The notes beneath the pieces were generated by a model. It ran no database searches. It was not told where the DNA came from and saw only the letters and a program-made list of their open reading frames with translations. From Pseudomonadota bacterium (GTDB taxonomy: Bacteria > Pseudomonadota > Gammaproteobacteria > Burkholderiales > Burkholderiaceae_C): a stretch of 48,300 bases of DNA. This document shows, one piece after another, positions 15,291-25,129 of the stretch (the first letter of the stretch is position 1; every line of letters begins with the position of its first letter). Location: contig JAFEFZ010000265.1 of the NCBI GenBank assembly GCA_018240325.1, positions 1 to 48,300 of the forward strand, given 5' to 3'. Made by a program: the position numbers and the translations under genes.

Positions 15291-15970
15291 CGCGGCGCCG
15301 TTTCGCGCGCGACGTCGGCTTCGAAGTCGGCGTCGCGCACCGCGAAGCTGTCCATGTAGACCTTCGGATAGAAGGCCGCGAAGTCGTCGAGGATGCGCTG
15401 CAGCGGCACGTCGTCGAAGGCGCCGTGCTGGCGCACGTACTCCATGTGGCGGTTGCCGGCGCGGTCGAAGGCGTGATAGACGGAATCGGCGACGCCGTCG
15501 AACTCCAGCGGCAGCAGGCCGAAGCGGTCGCACAGCTCGATGTTGAAGGCCGGGGTTGCCTTGCGCCAGGCGTCGTCGAGCCAGATGTCGGTGTAGCCGT
15601 GCCACACGAACAGGTCGGTGCCCATGTCGCGGCGCATGCGCTCGGTGCTCAGGTGGTTGCGCACGTCGGCGTAGCCCACCCGCGCCGGGATGCCGGCGGC
15701 GCGGCAGGCGGCGGCCAGCAGCGCCGCCTTGGGCACGCACCAGCCGTATCCGTTGGACAGCACGGTGCTGGCGCGCAGGCCGTGCACCGTCATCTCGATG
15801 CGGTACGGGTCGTAGCGGAAGCCGTCGCGCACCGCGTAGTACAGCGCCACCGCGCGCTCGCGGTCGGTGGCGCCGCGCGCATGCGCGTGCGCGTAGGCGA
15901 TCACCGCCGGGTGGCCGCTGTCGACGATCTGGGCGGGGCTCAGCGCGGCGGCGCGTTCGGACGGGGTCAT
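15287..15970 (-). CDS. transglutaminase-like domain protein
   Basis: A 227-residue papain-fold transglutaminase-like protein. The core has the nucleophile Cys78 in NGYGWCVPKAALLAAACRAAG, followed by IPARVGYADVRNH and His124 in FVWHGYTDIWLDD. These proteins may be peptidases, amidases or non-catalytic; the substrate is not evident. No signal peptide is seen. The ATG at 15970 has GAAGGAAACG upstream, which fits a start after a 50-base gap from the MFS gene. It is the last gene of a leftward group of thioesterase, acyl-CoA ligase and MFS transporter. Confidence 0.85.
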   Translation of the reverse strand: MTPSERAAALSPAQIVDSGHPAVIAYAHAHARGATDRERAVALYYAVRDGFRYDPYRIEMTVHGLRASTVLSNGYGWCVPKAALLAAACRAAGIPARVGYADVRNHLSTERMRRDMGTDLFVWHGYTDIWLDDAWRKATPAFNIELCDRFGLLPLEFDGVADSVYHAFDRAGNRHMEYVRQHGAFDDVPLQRILDDFAAFYPKVYMDSFAVRDADFEADVARETAPR

Positions 15971-16020
15971 TGCGTTTCCTTCGGTGGTCGGGCTGCGGCG
16001 CACGGCGCCGCGGCGCGCGG

Positions 16021-17265
16021 TCATTCTGGCACGCGCGCCTGTGCCGCCTTGGGCAGCAGCGCGAAGGCCACCGCGCCGGCCACGAGCATCGCGGCGATCG
16101 TCAGCAGCACCGCGGTGTAGGTGTCGGCGCCGCGCGCCGCCGCCTGCGACGCGACGAAGCCGGTGAACCACTGCATCAGCGCCACGCCCATGAACATCGC
16201 CATCGTGAACAGTGCCAGCGCGCGCCCGACGATCGCCGCCGGATAGCCGGCGCGCACCTCGCTGTACTGCAGCACCATGTAGCCCGACATCACCCCCATC
16301 ACGACCGGCAGCGCGACGTCGAGCACCGCCGAACTCGTCAGCGCCAGCACGGCGAACATCGCCGCGAGCAGGAACGAGCAGCCGACCAGCACGCGCCGGC
16401 GCGCGCTGCCGCCCGGGTCGAAGCGGCCGAACAGCGCCGGGCCGAACAGCGAGGTGGCCGACACCGCCAGCACCACGTTGCCGCTGGCCACCAGCGAGAA
16501 GCCGTGGCGCTCGATCAGCAGCGGGCCCAGCCACAGGCCGCGCAGCGACAGGAAGGACGCATAGCACACGAAGGCCAGCGCCATGATGCCGGCCGTCCAC
16601 GGCAGGCGCAGCAGCGCCGCGAAGGCGAGCAGCGCCTGCGCCAGCGATTCGCGCGGCGCATCGGCCGCCTGCGGCAGCGCCGGCTCGTGCACCCGCCAGG
16701 CGATCAGGCCCCAGGCCGCGGCCGAGCAGGCGGCCAGCACGAAGAAGGCGGCACGCCACGACGAGGCCTCGACCAGCCACGCCAGCGGCGTGCCGGTGGC
16801 GAGCAGGCCGATGCCGCCGACGCTCATCACCAGGCCCGAGACGGCGGCGAAGCGCTCGGGCGGGAAGTGGCGCGCGACGAACACGGTGCACACCAGGAAG
16901 GCGGGCGCGCAGCCGATGCCGATCAGCACCTGGCCGAGCACCAGCGTGGCGTAGCCCGGCGCCAGCGCCGACAGCAGCGCGCCGGCGATCGTCAGCGGGA
17001 ACGCGGTGAGCACGGTGCGGCGCACGCCGTGCAGGTCGATGCCCACGCCCATGAACACCTGCAGCGTGCCGAAGGCGAAGTGAAAGGCGCCGGCGAAGGT
17101 GCCGAGCTGCTGCGGCGACAGCCCGAATTCGGCCTGCAGCGGCGCGGCCAGGATCGCGCCGACGGTGCGGTAGGCCTGGCTCAGCGTGAACGCGGCCGCC
17201 AGCGCGAACAGCATCGCCCAGGGCAGCGCGGCGCGCGCCGGGGCGGCGGCGCCGGCCTCAGGCAC
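16021..17265 (-). CDS. MFS transporter
   Basis: About 414 residues with 12 predicted hydrophobic segments, typical of the major facilitator superfamily of the inner membrane. The first helices read AMLFALAAAFTLSQAYRTVGAILAAPLQ and the cytoplasmic loop between helices 2 and 3 is GIDLHGVRRTVLTAFPLT, a degenerate MFS motif A. The GTG at 17265 gives an 8-base overlap with the upstream acyl-CoA ligase, suggesting coupling; an internal ATG at 17214 is an alternative start. The gene context suggests uptake of an acid that the ligase activates, but that is inference. Confidence 0.85.
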   Translation of the reverse strand: MPEAGAAAPARAALPWAMLFALAAAFTLSQAYRTVGAILAAPLQAEFGLSPQQLGTFAGAFHFAFGTLQVFMGVGIDLHGVRRTVLTAFPLTIAGALLSALAPGYATLVLGQVLIGIGCAPAFLVCTVFVARHFPPERFAAVSGLVMSVGGIGLLATGTPLAWLVEASSWRAAFFVLAACSAAAWGLIAWRVHEPALPQAADAPRESLAQALLAFAALLRLPWTAGIMALAFVCYASFLSLRGLWLGPLLIERHGFSLVASGNVVLAVSATSLFGPALFGRFDPGGSARRRVLVGCSFLLAAMFAVLALTSSAVLDVALPVVMGVMSGYMVLQYSEVRAGYPAAIVGRALALFTMAMFMGVALMQWFTGFVASQAAARGADTYTAVLLTIAAMLVAGAVAFALLPKAAQARVPE

Positions 17266-18883
17266 CGGGCGGCACCGGCGGCGCGGCGGCGTCCTCGGCC
17301 GCTTCGGCGTCGAGCCGGCGGCGCAGCTCGGCCTTGGCGATCTTCTCGAGCGTCGCGCGCGGGAAGTCGCGGACGATGCGCAGCTCGTGCGGCTGCTTGA
17401 AATCGGCCAGTTGCGCCGCGCAGGCGGCGCGCACGCGGTCGAGCAGGTCGCCCTCGGCATGCGCGGCGGGCAGCACGAACAGCACCGGCACCTCGTCGAG
17501 CATCGGGTGGCGCCGGCCGACCACTGCGCACTCGTGCACGCCGGCCACCTGCAGCACCACGCGCTCGATCTCGCTGGCGGCGACGTTCTCGCCGCCCACC
17601 TTCAGCATGTCCTTGGCACGGTCGCCGAAGCGCAGGCTGCCGTCGTCGAGCACGTCGATGCGGTCGCCGGTGCGGAACCAGCCGTCGGGGTCGAAGGCCT
17701 CGGCGGTGGCGCGCGGGTTGCCCAGGTACTCGTGGAACAGCGACAGCCCGCGCACGCCGCGGACCAGCAGCAGGCCGCTGCCGCCCGGGCCCACGTGGCG
17801 CGCGTCGCGCACCGGCACGGCGTCGTCCTCGACGACGGCGATGCCGTACTCGGGCGCCGGCCGGCCGATCGTCAGCGGCCGGTTCGGCAGCTGCGGGCTG
17901 CCGACGATGCCGTGGGAGATGGTCTCGGTCATGCCCCACCAGCCGATCGTCTTGACGCGGAAATGCGCATCGGCCGGCGGCTCGCTGACGGCGCTGCCCC
18001 ACAGCCGGTAGTGGTGCGCCGGCACCTCCTGGTCCATCAGGGCCTTCACGCAGAAAGGCACCAGCGAAGTCCAGGTGCAGCGCTGCGCGAGCGACACCGG
18101 CCAGAACCGGCTGGCCGAAAAGCGCGGCAGCACCACCGCGGTGGCGCCGACCCACAGGCAGGCCAGCACCGAGTAGGCCTGCGCGTTGGTGTGGAACAGC
18201 GGCAGGTGCACCAGGTGCACGTCGTCGGCGCGCAGGTCCTCGTGCAGCGCGTTGACGCGCGCGCCCCACAGCGCGTTGGCGTGCGTCCACAGCACGCCCT
18301 TGGGCCGCGCCGTAGTGCCCGAGGTGTACTGCACGCTGCAGGCGGCAAGCGGATCGGGCGCGCGCCGCGGCAGCGGATCGGCGTCGATCGCGTCGAAGTG
18401 CGTGGCGCGCTCGGGCGCGAAGGCCGGCTCGTCGCCGCCGTCGGTGGCGGTGACCGCGAGCCACTGCAGCCCCGGGCAGTGGCGTGCCGCCAGCTCGGCC
18501 AGCCGCGGCTGGGTGATGCCGGCCACGGCCTCGCTGTGTTCGGCGTAGTAGGCGAGCTCGTCGCCGGCGGCACGCGCGTTGGTGGTGACCGCGACCGCGC
18601 CCAGCCACGCGCACGCATACCAGGCCAGCAGCGCCTCGGCGCAATTGTCCAGGTGGATCAGGATCCGGTCGCCGCGCTTGACGCCGCGCCGCTGCATCCC
18701 GCCGGCGATGCGCTGCACGCGCGCGAGGAACTCGCCGTAGGTCCAGCGCTGTTCGGGCCCTTCGAAGGGCACCCAGACGATGAACGGGTGGTCGCGGCGG
18801 GCGAGCGCGCGCTGCTCGAGCAGCCACGGCAGATCCTGGCCGAGAAACGGGTGGGCGTCGTGGGTGCCGAGCGGCTGGATCAT
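17258..18883 (-). CDS. AMP-dependent acyl-CoA synthetase/ligase
   Basis: A 541-residue adenylate-forming ligase that would activate a carboxylic acid to its CoA thioester through an acyl-AMP. The P-loop motif is QYTSGTTARPKGV (about 185-197), the A5-like motif is GWWGMTETIS, the hinge region is GWFRTGDRIDVLDDGSLRFGDRAKDMLKVGGENV, and the A10-like lysine lies in RATLEKIAKAELRR. It resembles CaiC or benzoate/feruloyl-type ligases, but the acid is not predictable. It follows a PaaI-type thioesterase by 32 bases and overlaps the MFS gene. A probable remnant of a feruloyl-CoA synthase lies on the other strand just beyond the thioesterase, which makes an aromatic acid substrate a reasonable guess. 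Confidence 0.88.
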   Translation of the reverse strand: MIQPLGTHDAHPFLGQDLPWLLEQRALARRDHPFIVWVPFEGPEQRWTYGEFLARVQRIAGGMQRRGVKRGDRILIHLDNCAEALLAWYACAWLGAVAVTTNARAAGDELAYYAEHSEAVAGITQPRLAELAARHCPGLQWLAVTATDGGDEPAFAPERATHFDAIDADPLPRRAPDPLAACSVQYTSGTTARPKGVLWTHANALWGARVNALHEDLRADDVHLVHLPLFHTNAQAYSVLACLWVGATAVVLPRFSASRFWPVSLAQRCTWTSLVPFCVKALMDQEVPAHHYRLWGSAVSEPPADAHFRVKTIGWWGMTETISHGIVGSPQLPNRPLTIGRPAPEYGIAVVEDDAVPVRDARHVGPGGSGLLLVRGVRGLSLFHEYLGNPRATAEAFDPDGWFRTGDRIDVLDDGSLRFGDRAKDMLKVGGENVAASEIERVVLQVAGVHECAVVGRRHPMLDEVPVLFVLPAAHAEGDLLDRVRAACAAQLADFKQPHELRIVRDFPRATLEKIAKAELRRRLDAEAAEDAAAPPVPPGA

Positions 18884-18915
18884 GGGCTGTCCTCGCTTCC
18901 CAGGCTCTCAGCCTC

Positions 18916-19431
18916 TCAGTCTTCCGGCTCTTGCGGCGGCCGTTTGGCGGTGCGCAGCCGCGCCTGGCCGAAATCGGCCGAATCGTCGAACAGCGCGCCG
19001 ATCTTGAAGATGCCGCTGGCGCGGGCGACGGTGGCGCCGTCGGCGCTGACCAGGCCCTGCAGGAACACCAGGCTGCGGGTGGTGCGCAGCAGCTGCGCGT
19101 CGCCCTGCACCCAGGCGCCCAGCGGGCTCGGGCCCAGGTAGTCGACCTGCAGCTGGATCGTCGGCAGCATGCGCCGCGCCAGGTCGGCCGACAGGTAGTG
19201 TGCCGAGATCGGCAGCAGCATGTCGCAGAAGGTGGCCATCATGCCGCCGTGCAGGACGCCCATCGGGTTGCAGTGGCGCGGCTCGACGCGAAAGCCCAGC
19301 TGCACGCCGCCGCCTTCGACCTTGCGCAGGTACAGCGGGCCGTTGGCGCCGATGAAGCCGCTGCCGCCGTACTGGCGCGGCTGGAAGCCTTCGGGAACGT
19401 CGGGGCTGGGGGAGTCGGCGGTGGCGGTCAT
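18916..19431 (-). CDS. PaaI-family hotdog thioesterase
   Basis: A 171-residue hotdog-fold acyl-CoA thioesterase. The motif GVLHGGMMATFCDMLLPISAHY (about 58-79) contains the HGG loop of the family, followed by the beta-strand region PTIQLQVDYLGPSPLGAWVQGD. It would hydrolyse acyl-CoA thioesters, possibly rescuing CoA from dead-end products of the neighbouring ligase. The ATG at 19431 is the first methionine giving full length. It starts the leftward group thioesterase, ligase, MFS, transglutaminase-like. Confidence 0.87.
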   Translation of the reverse strand: MTATADSPSPDVPEGFQPRQYGGSGFIGANGPLYLRKVEGGGVQLGFRVEPRHCNPMGVLHGGMMATFCDMLLPISAHYLSADLARRMLPTIQLQVDYLGPSPLGAWVQGDAQLLRTTRSLVFLQGLVSADGATVARASGIFKIGALFDDSADFGQARLRTAKRPPQEPED

Positions 19432-19529
19432 CGGCAGGGCGAGGTCGGCGGCAAGGCGATGGCCCCGATTCTGCGCGAAGGCGTTCGCGCCGATGCTGCG
19501 ACCGGACTTGCCCGCCCGAGCCCGGCGAT

Positions 19530-19725
19530 GCCGGACACCACCGCCGCGCCGTTCGGGAAGGCTTCTGGCTGGCGCGCGACATCGCGGTCGAGCGTCGCAC
19601 CGGCGGCTGCATCGTGCTGCGCGCGCATCCCGCTGCAGGCCTGTGCGCCGCACCTGCGGTCGCTGCTGCGGCGCTGGGCGGGGCGCAGCGCCCCGAGCAC
19701 AGCCGGCTCGCGCAGCTTGTGCTTC
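19530..19725 (+). pseudogene. probable remnant of a feruloyl-CoA synthase-like gene (N-terminal fragment)
   Basis: The 398-base gap 19432-19829 holds no intact gene. On the plus strand a fragment resembling the N-terminus of feruloyl-CoA synthase-type ligases can be read across frame changes: FWLARDIAVERRTGGCIVLR (from 19563), then IPLQACAPHLRSLLRRWAG (from 19627, next frame), then AQRPEHSRLAQ (from 19683, first frame again). The join gives the familiar pattern of a charged strand, a proline-rich loop and a WA..RPE..LAQ segment. At least two frameshifts and the missing remainder mean it is non-functional. Recognition is from memory of the family and not from a search. I see nothing else in the gap. 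Confidence 0.45.
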
Positions 19726-19829
19726 ATCGGCTGGGCCCTGACCTCGGGCTGCCGCCGCCGGTTGGAGCCGAGCGCCACGGGCGCGGTCGCGATCTCGATC
19801 GACTGACCGGCCGCGCGCGGGATCCAGGG

Positions 19830-20579
19830 CTACTTGCCGAACACCGACTTCAGCAGGTCGGTGGTGCGCGCCGCCGGGTTGCGGCGGATCTGCTTTTCTT
19901 CCTCGCCGACCATGTGGAACAGGCCGTCGAGCGCCTTTTCAGTGACGTAGTGGTCGAGGTCCAGCGACTGCTTGCCCGCCATCGGCACTGCGCTGTAGCT
20001 GCCCATCATCGACTTGTAGGCGCGCGTCGCGCCGACTTCGTCGACCTTCTTCGACACCACCGGCTTGAAGGCGGCATACAGCGGGTCGTGCGTCTTGCGC
20101 CTGAAGAAGTCGGTCGCCGCGGTGTCGCCGCCGGTCAGGATCGCGCGCACGTCGTCGAGCGTCATCGCGCGGATCGCGTCGCCGAAGATCTTGCCTGCCT
20201 GCGGCGCCGCCGCCTCGGCCGCGCGGTTCATGCTGAGGATGAATTCGTCGACCTGCTGCTGGTAACCGGCCAAACGGGCGACATCCGCCACCTTCTGCAG
20301 GCTCGACGGCAACAGGATCTTCACCGCCGCGTTGCCGAAGTAGCCGTCCTTGCGCCCGAGGCTCGCCACCGCGCGCTCGGTGCCCACTGCCAGCGCCTCC
20401 TTGATGCCGGCTGCGTCGGTCTTGGCGTCGCCGCTGCCGGCTGCAGCCGCCGCGGCGGGCGTCTTGGACAGCTTGCCCAGCTGCCGGCTCAGGTCCTCCG
20501 GCTTGGGCAGTTGTGCGTACGTGGCCGGGGCGAGCACCGCCGCCGGGATGATGCCGACGATCCATGGCCTGCGCCTCAT
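19830..20579 (-). CDS. DUF4197 domain protein, exported
   Basis: A 249-residue protein of the DUF4197 family, which is widespread in proteobacteria and of unknown function. A signal peptide is visible ([21 protein letters not shown], cleavage likely before Q23). The mature part contains the family blocks [39 protein letters not shown] and [20 protein letters not shown]. No catalytic motif is evident. It is probably periplasmic. It follows sdaA by 38 bases in the gcv-sda transcript, and AAGGGAG serves as ribosome site. A short 11-bp tandem repeat lies in the spacer. Confidence 0.87.
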   Translation of the reverse strand: MRRRPWIVGIIPAAVLAPATYAQLPKPEDLSRQLGKLSKTPAAAAAAGSGDAKTDAAGIKEALAVGTERAVASLGRKDGYFGNAAVKILLPSSLQKVADVARLAGYQQQVDEFILSMNRAAEAAAPQAGKIFGDAIRAMTLDDVRAILTGGDTAATDFFRRKTHDPLYAAFKPVVSKKVDEVGATRAYKSMMGSYSAVPMAGKQSLDLDHYVTEKALDGLFHMVGEEEKQIRRNPAARTTDLLKSVFGK

Positions 20580-20587
20580 GCGTCGCT

Positions 20588-20620
20588 CCCTTGTCGATCC
20601 CTTGTCGAACCCTTGGATCA
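20588..20620. repeat. 11-bp tandem repeat before the DUF4197 gene
   Basis: CCCTTGTCGAT, CCCTTGTCGAA and a third degenerate unit starting CCCTTGGAT. On the coding (minus) strand the units carry AAGGG and may have arisen by duplication of the ribosome site. Confidence 0.6.
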
Positions 20621-22084
20621 GCACTCGACGATGTTCACCGCCAGGCCGCCGCGCGCCGTTTCCTTGTACTTGGTCATCATGTCGGCGCCGGTCTCGCGCA
20701 TCGTCTTGATCACCTGGTCCAGGCTGACGTGGTGGGTGCCGTCGCCGTGCAGCGCCATGCGCGCGGCGTTGATCGCCTTGACCGACGCGATCGCGTTGCG
20801 CTCGATGCAGGGGATCTGCACGAGGCCGCCGACCGGGTCGCAGGTCAGCCCGAGGTGGTGCTCCATGCCGATCTCGGCCGCGTTCTCCACCTGCGCGGGC
20901 GTGCCGCCGAGTACCGCGCACAGCGCACCGGCGGCCATGCTGCAGGCCACGCCGACCTCGCCCTGGCAGCCGACTTCGGCGCCGCTGATGCTGGCGTTCT
21001 CCTTGTACAGCAGGCCGATCGCGCCGGCGGTGAGCAGGAAGTCGACGACGCCGGTGTCGGTCGCGCCCAGGCCGGCGCCGGGCCGCCCCAAGCCGGCCGT
21101 GCCCCCCTCGGGGCTGCCGGCGCTTGCCGCCGGAGGGGGCGGGTTCACGAAGCGCGTGTAGTAGTGCAGCACCGCCGGCACGATGCCGGCCGCGCCGTTG
21201 GTGGGCGCGGTGACGACGCGGCCGCCGGCGGCGTTCTCCTCGTTGACCGCGAGCGCGTACAGGTTCACCCAGTCGAGCACCTGCAGCGGGTCGCGCAGCG
21301 CGGCTTCGGGGTTGGCGGTCAGGTCGCGGTACAGCGCGGCCGCGCGCCGGCGCACCTTGAAGCCGCCGGGCAGCGTGCCGTCGTGCGTCAAGCCCCGCTT
21401 CATGCAGTCCTGCATCGTCTGCCAGATGCGCAGCAGGCCGGCGTCGATCTCGGCGTCGCTGCGCCAGTGGCGCTCGTTCGCGCGCATCACGCCGGCGATC
21501 GTCAGGCGCTCGCGCTGCGTGATCGCGAGCAGTTCGTCGCCGCTGTGGAAGGGCAGCGGCAGCACCGTGGTGTCGGGGGCGATCGCCGCGCGCCGGCTGC
21601 CGTCGGCGGCCACTTCGTCGGTGATCACGAAGCCGCCGCCGACCGAGTAGTACACCCGGTTCGCCAGTTCGGCGCCGCCGGCGTCGAAGGCGGCAAAGCG
21701 CATGCCGTTGGCGTGCAGCGGCAGCGATTCGCGCCGGCGGAACTGCAGGTCGCGCTTCTCGGCGAACTCGATCGCCTGCAGCCCGGCGAGCTTGATGCGG
21801 CCGCTGTCGCGCACCGCCTTCAGCAGTGCGGGGATCGCGTCGACCTCGACGGTGTCGGGCTCGTGGCCGGCCAGCCCCAGCAGCACCGCCTTGTCGCTGC
21901 CGTGTCCCTTGCCGGTGGCGCCGAGCGAGCCGTACAGGCCGCAGTGCACGCGCGCGGTGCGCGGCAGCAGGCCGTCGTGCTGCAGCCGCAGCGCGAACAG
22001 CCGCGCCGCGCGCATCGGCCCGACGGTGTGCGAGCTGCTCGGCCCGATGCCGATCTTGAACAGGTCGAAGACGGAGACGGCCAT
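20618..22084 (-). CDS. sdaA: L-serine ammonia-lyase (serine dehydratase), single chain, with repeat-derived insertion
   Basis: A 488-residue iron-sulfur serine dehydratase converting L-serine to pyruvate and ammonia. The start [22 protein letters not shown] and the cluster cysteines in [21 protein letters not shown] and QIPCIERNA match SdaA. Typical single-chain members are about 455-460 residues. The excess lies at about residues 314-337 ([20 protein letters not shown] and following), where a GC palindromic repeat (21076-21143) is translated in frame between YYTRFV and [14 protein letters not shown]. The flanking segments are intact, so the enzyme is probably functional with a disordered loop. 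It starts 10 bases after gcvP, so glycine-derived serine may be channelled to pyruvate. Confidence 0.93.
   Translation of the reverse strand: MAVSVFDLFKIGIGPSSSHTVGPMRAARLFALRLQHDGLLPRTARVHCGLYGSLGATGKGHGSDKAVLLGLAGHEPDTVEVDAIPALLKAVRDSGRIKLAGLQAIEFAEKRDLQFRRRESLPLHANGMRFAAFDAGGAELANRVYYSVGGGFVITDEVAADGSRRAAIAPDTTVLPLPFHSGDELLAITQRERLTIAGVMRANERHWRSDAEIDAGLLRIWQTMQDCMKRGLTHDGTLPGGFKVRRRAAALYRDLTANPEAALRDPLQVLDWVNLYALAVNEENAAGGRVVTAPTNGAAGIVPAVLHYYTRFVNPPPPAASAGSPEGGTAGLGRPGAGLGATDTGVVDFLLTAGAIGLLYKENASISGAEVGCQGEVGVACSMAAGALCAVLGGTPAQVENAAEIGMEHHLGLTCDPVGGLVQIPCIERNAIASVKAINAARMALHGDGTHHVSLDQVIKTMRETGADMMTKYKETARGGLAVNIVEC
21076..21143. repeat. REP-like GC palindromic repeat, copy B (inside sdaA)
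   Basis: A 68-bp GC-rich palindromic element with outer arms CCGCCCC (21083-21089) and GGGGCGG (21136-21142). It shares these arms and the CGCCGGGCCGCCCC edge (reverse complement GGGGCGGCCCGGCG) with the intergenic copy at 2903-2946. Inside sdaA it is read in frame without stop codons. Confidence 0.6.
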
Positions 22085-22094
22085 CGCGCGGCCC

Positions 22095-25013
22095 TCAGGT
22101 GTAGGCCTCGAGCGGCGGGCAGCTGCAGAACAGGTGGCGGTCGCCGTGCACGTTGTCCACGCGCGCCACCGGGCTCCAGTACTTGGCGCCGCGCAGCGCC
22201 GGCACCGGGTAGGCCGCTTCCTCGCGCGAATAGGCGTGCGGCCAGTCGGCCGCGAGCAGCATCTCGGCGGTGTGCGGCGCGTGCTTCAGCGGGTTGTCGT
22301 CGCGCGGCCACCCGCCCTGATCCGGGCCGGCTTCGACCTTGGCGATCTCGGCGCGGATCGCGATCATCGCGTCGCAGAAGCGGTCCAGCTCGGCCAGCGG
22401 TTCGCTCTCGGTGGGCTCGACCATCAGCGTGCCCGCCACCGGGAAGCTCAGCGTGGGCGCGTGAAAGCCGTAGTCGATCAGCCGCTTGGCCACGTCCTCG
22501 GCGCCGACGCCGCTGGTCTTGGCCAGCGGCCGCAGGTCGAGGATGCACTCGTGCGCGACGCCGCCGCCGCGCACGCCGGCGATCTCGCCGCTGAAGTGGA
22601 TGTCGTAGTGGTCGGCCAGGCGCGCGGCCACGTAGTTGGCGGCCAGGATCGCGGTCTCGGTCGCGTGCTGCAGCCCGGCGGCGCCCATCATGCGGATGTA
22701 CATCCAGCTGATCGGCAGCACGGCGGCGTTGCCCCAGGGCGCCGCGCTGATCGCGCCGACCGGCGCCTGCGCTGGCGCGCCCGGCAGCGCCGGCAGGAAG
22801 GGTGCCAGGTCCTGCACCACGCACACCGGGCCGACGCCAGGGCCGCCGCCGCCGTGCGGGATGCTGAAGGTCTTGTGCAGGTTCAGGTGGCTGACGTCGC
22901 CGCCGAACTCGCCCGGCGCCGCCAGGCCGACCAGCGCGTTCAGGTTGGCGCCGTCCACGTAGACGCGGCCGCCGTGCGCGTGCACCAGCGCGCACAGCTC
23001 CTTCACGTGCGCCTCGAACACGCCGTAGGTGGACGGGTAGGTGATCATCATCGCCGCCAGCTCCGCGCGGTGCTTCTCGCACTTGGCGCGCAGGTCGTCC
23101 AGGTCGACGTTGCCCATCGCGTCGCACTTGACCACCACCACCTGCATGCCGACCATGCCGGCGCTGGCCGGGTTGGTGCCGTGCGCCGATTCGGGGATCA
23201 GGCACACGGTGCGCGCGTGGTCGCCGCGGCTCGCGTGCCAGGCGCGGATCGCCAGCAGCCCCGCGTACTCGCCCTGCGAGCCGGCGTTGGGCTGCAGGCT
23301 GACGGCGGCGTAGCCGGTGATCTCGGCCAGCCACGCGCACAGCTGGTCGTTGAGCTGCTGATAGCCGGCGAGCTGGTCGCGCGGTGCGTACGGGTGCACG
23401 TGCGCGAACTCGGGCCAGGTGATCGGGATCATCTCGGCCGTGGCGTTGAGCTTCATCGTGCAGCTGCCCAGCGGGATCATGCTGCGATCGAGCGCCAGGT
23501 CCTTGTCGCTCAGGGAGCGGATGTAGCGCAGCATCTCGGTTTCGCTGCGGTGCGCGTTGAACACCGGATGCGTGAGGAAGGGCGACGTGCGCCGCAACGC
23601 GGCCGGGATCATCGGCTCGACGCCGGCCTCGAACTCGGCCACGCGCGGCAGCGCGGCGCCGTCGGCGGCGAACACCCGCCACAGCGCCTCGATGTCGGCG
23701 CGCGTGGTGGTTTCGTCGAGCGCGATGCCGAGCATCGTGTCGCCCCACTCGGGGTAGCGGCGCAGGTTCATGCCGGCGGCCAGCGCGCGCGCGGCGAATT
23801 CGGCGGTGCGCGCGCCGGTGTCGAGCGTGATCGCGTCGAAGGCCGCTTCGGTGCGCACCGCCACGCCGAGCCGGCGCAGCCCGGCGGCCAGGATCGCGGT
23901 GTAGGCGGCCACGCGCCGCGCGATCCGCGTCAGGCCCTCGGGGCCGTGGTAGACGGCGTACATGCTCGCGAGCACCGCCAGCAGCACCTGCGCGGTGCAG
24001 ATGTTGCTGGTGGCCTTCTCGCGCCGGATGTGCTGCTCGCGCGTCTGCAGCGCCAGCCGGTACGCGGTGCGGCCCTGCGCATCGACGCTGACGCCCACCA
24101 GCCGCCCCGGCAGGCTGCGCTTCCACTCGTCGCGGCAGGCCAGGTACGCGGCGTGCGGGCCGCCGCCGCCCATCGGCACGCCGAAGCGCTGGGTGTTGCC
24201 GTAGGCGATGTCGGCGCCGAATTCGCCCGGCGGCTTGATCAGCGCCAGCGCCAGCAGGTCGGCGCCGACGATGAAGGCGGCGCCGTGCGCGTGGATGCGC
24301 TCGGCCTGGCCGTGCAGGTCGTGCAGATCGCCCGAGGTGGCGGGCAGCTGGTCGAGCGCGGCGAAGTAGTCGCCGCCGGCGATCAGCGCATCCCATTCGG
24401 CCGCCGAATTCGCGGGCACGACCTGCAGCCCCAGCGGCTCGGCGCGGGTGCGCAGCACGTCCAGCGTCTGCGGGTGCACGTCGCCGGCGACGACGATCTT
24501 GTGGCTCGGGCTCTTTGCGCTGCGCCGCGCCAGCGTCATCGCCTCGGCCGCGGCGGTGGCCTCGTCGAGCATCGACGCGTTGGCGATCGCCATGCCGGTC
24601 AGGTCGCACACCATCGTCTGGAAGTTGACCAGCGCCTCGAGCCGGCCCTGGCTGATCTCGGCCTGGTAGGGCGTGTAGGCGGTGTACCAGGCCGGGTTCT
24701 CGAGGATGTTGCGCTGGATGACGCCGGGCATGTGGGTGCCGTGGTAGCCCTGGCCGATGAAGCTCTTGAGCACGCGGTTGCCGGCGGCCAGCGCCTTGAG
24801 CTCGGCCAGCGCCTGCGCCTCGGTGGCCGGCGGCGGCAGGTTCAGCGGCCGCCGGCGCGCGATGCTCGCCGGCACCAGCGCCTCGACCAGCGCGGCGCGC
24901 GACGCCGCGCCGATCGCCGCCAGCATGCGCGGCTCGTCGGCAGCGCCGGGGCCGATGTGGCGGGCGGTGAATTCGCGCGGGTTCTCGAGTTCGGACAGCG
25001 GATGTGCGGGCAT
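22095..25013 (-). CDS. gcvP: glycine dehydrogenase (decarboxylating), P-protein
   Basis: A 972-residue PLP enzyme of the glycine cleavage complex. It decarboxylates glycine and passes the aminomethyl group to the lipoyl arm of GcvH. Both homologous halves are present in a single chain, as in other proteobacteria. The PLP lysine is K714 in [16 protein letters not shown]; other family marks are [33 protein letters not shown] and [14 protein letters not shown]. The ATG at 25013 gives the expected start ([10 protein letters not shown]). It lies downstream of gcvT and gcvH; the 116-base gap before it carries a strong hairpin. Confidence 0.96.
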   Translation of the reverse strand: MPAHPLSELENPREFTARHIGPGAADEPRMLAAIGAASRAALVEALVPASIARRRPLNLPPPATEAQALAELKALAAGNRVLKSFIGQGYHGTHMPGVIQRNILENPAWYTAYTPYQAEISQGRLEALVNFQTMVCDLTGMAIANASMLDEATAAAEAMTLARRSAKSPSHKIVVAGDVHPQTLDVLRTRAEPLGLQVVPANSAAEWDALIAGGDYFAALDQLPATSGDLHDLHGQAERIHAHGAAFIVGADLLALALIKPPGEFGADIAYGNTQRFGVPMGGGGPHAAYLACRDEWKRSLPGRLVGVSVDAQGRTAYRLALQTREQHIRREKATSNICTAQVLLAVLASMYAVYHGPEGLTRIARRVAAYTAILAAGLRRLGVAVRTEAAFDAITLDTGARTAEFAARALAAGMNLRRYPEWGDTMLGIALDETTTRADIEALWRVFAADGAALPRVAEFEAGVEPMIPAALRRTSPFLTHPVFNAHRSETEMLRYIRSLSDKDLALDRSMIPLGSCTMKLNATAEMIPITWPEFAHVHPYAPRDQLAGYQQLNDQLCAWLAEITGYAAVSLQPNAGSQGEYAGLLAIRAWHASRGDHARTVCLIPESAHGTNPASAGMVGMQVVVVKCDAMGNVDLDDLRAKCEKHRAELAAMMITYPSTYGVFEAHVKELCALVHAHGGRVYVDGANLNALVGLAAPGEFGGDVSHLNLHKTFSIPHGGGGPGVGPVCVVQDLAPFLPALPGAPAQAPVGAISAAPWGNAAVLPISWMYIRMMGAAGLQHATETAILAANYVAARLADHYDIHFSGEIAGVRGGGVAHECILDLRPLAKTSGVGAEDVAKRLIDYGFHAPTLSFPVAGTLMVEPTESEPLAELDRFCDAMIAIRAEIAKVEAGPDQGGWPRDDNPLKHAPHTAEMLLAADWPHAYSREEAAYPVPALRGAKYWSPVARVDNVHGDRHLFCSCPPLEAYT

Positions 25014-25086
25014 GGCGGTTGGCAGGTGACGGATGGCAGGAAGGGGCAACCCGGCGGCGGCGCAGCCCCGGGCGCCGGCCTCGGCG

Positions 25087-25116
25087 CGCGCATCGCCGGC
25101 GTGCCGGCGATGCGCG
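25087..25116. repeat. 13-bp palindromic hairpin between gcvH and gcvP
   Basis: GCGCATCGCCGG (25088-25099) pairs with CCGGCGATGCGC (25104-25115) around loop CGTG; one more pair extends it. The core CGCCGGCGTGCCGGCG recurs at 28827-28844. It may tune gcvP relative to gcvH by mRNA processing or attenuation, or simply be a REP-like repeat. Confidence 0.6.
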
Positions 25117-25129
25117 TGCGGGTGCGCGG

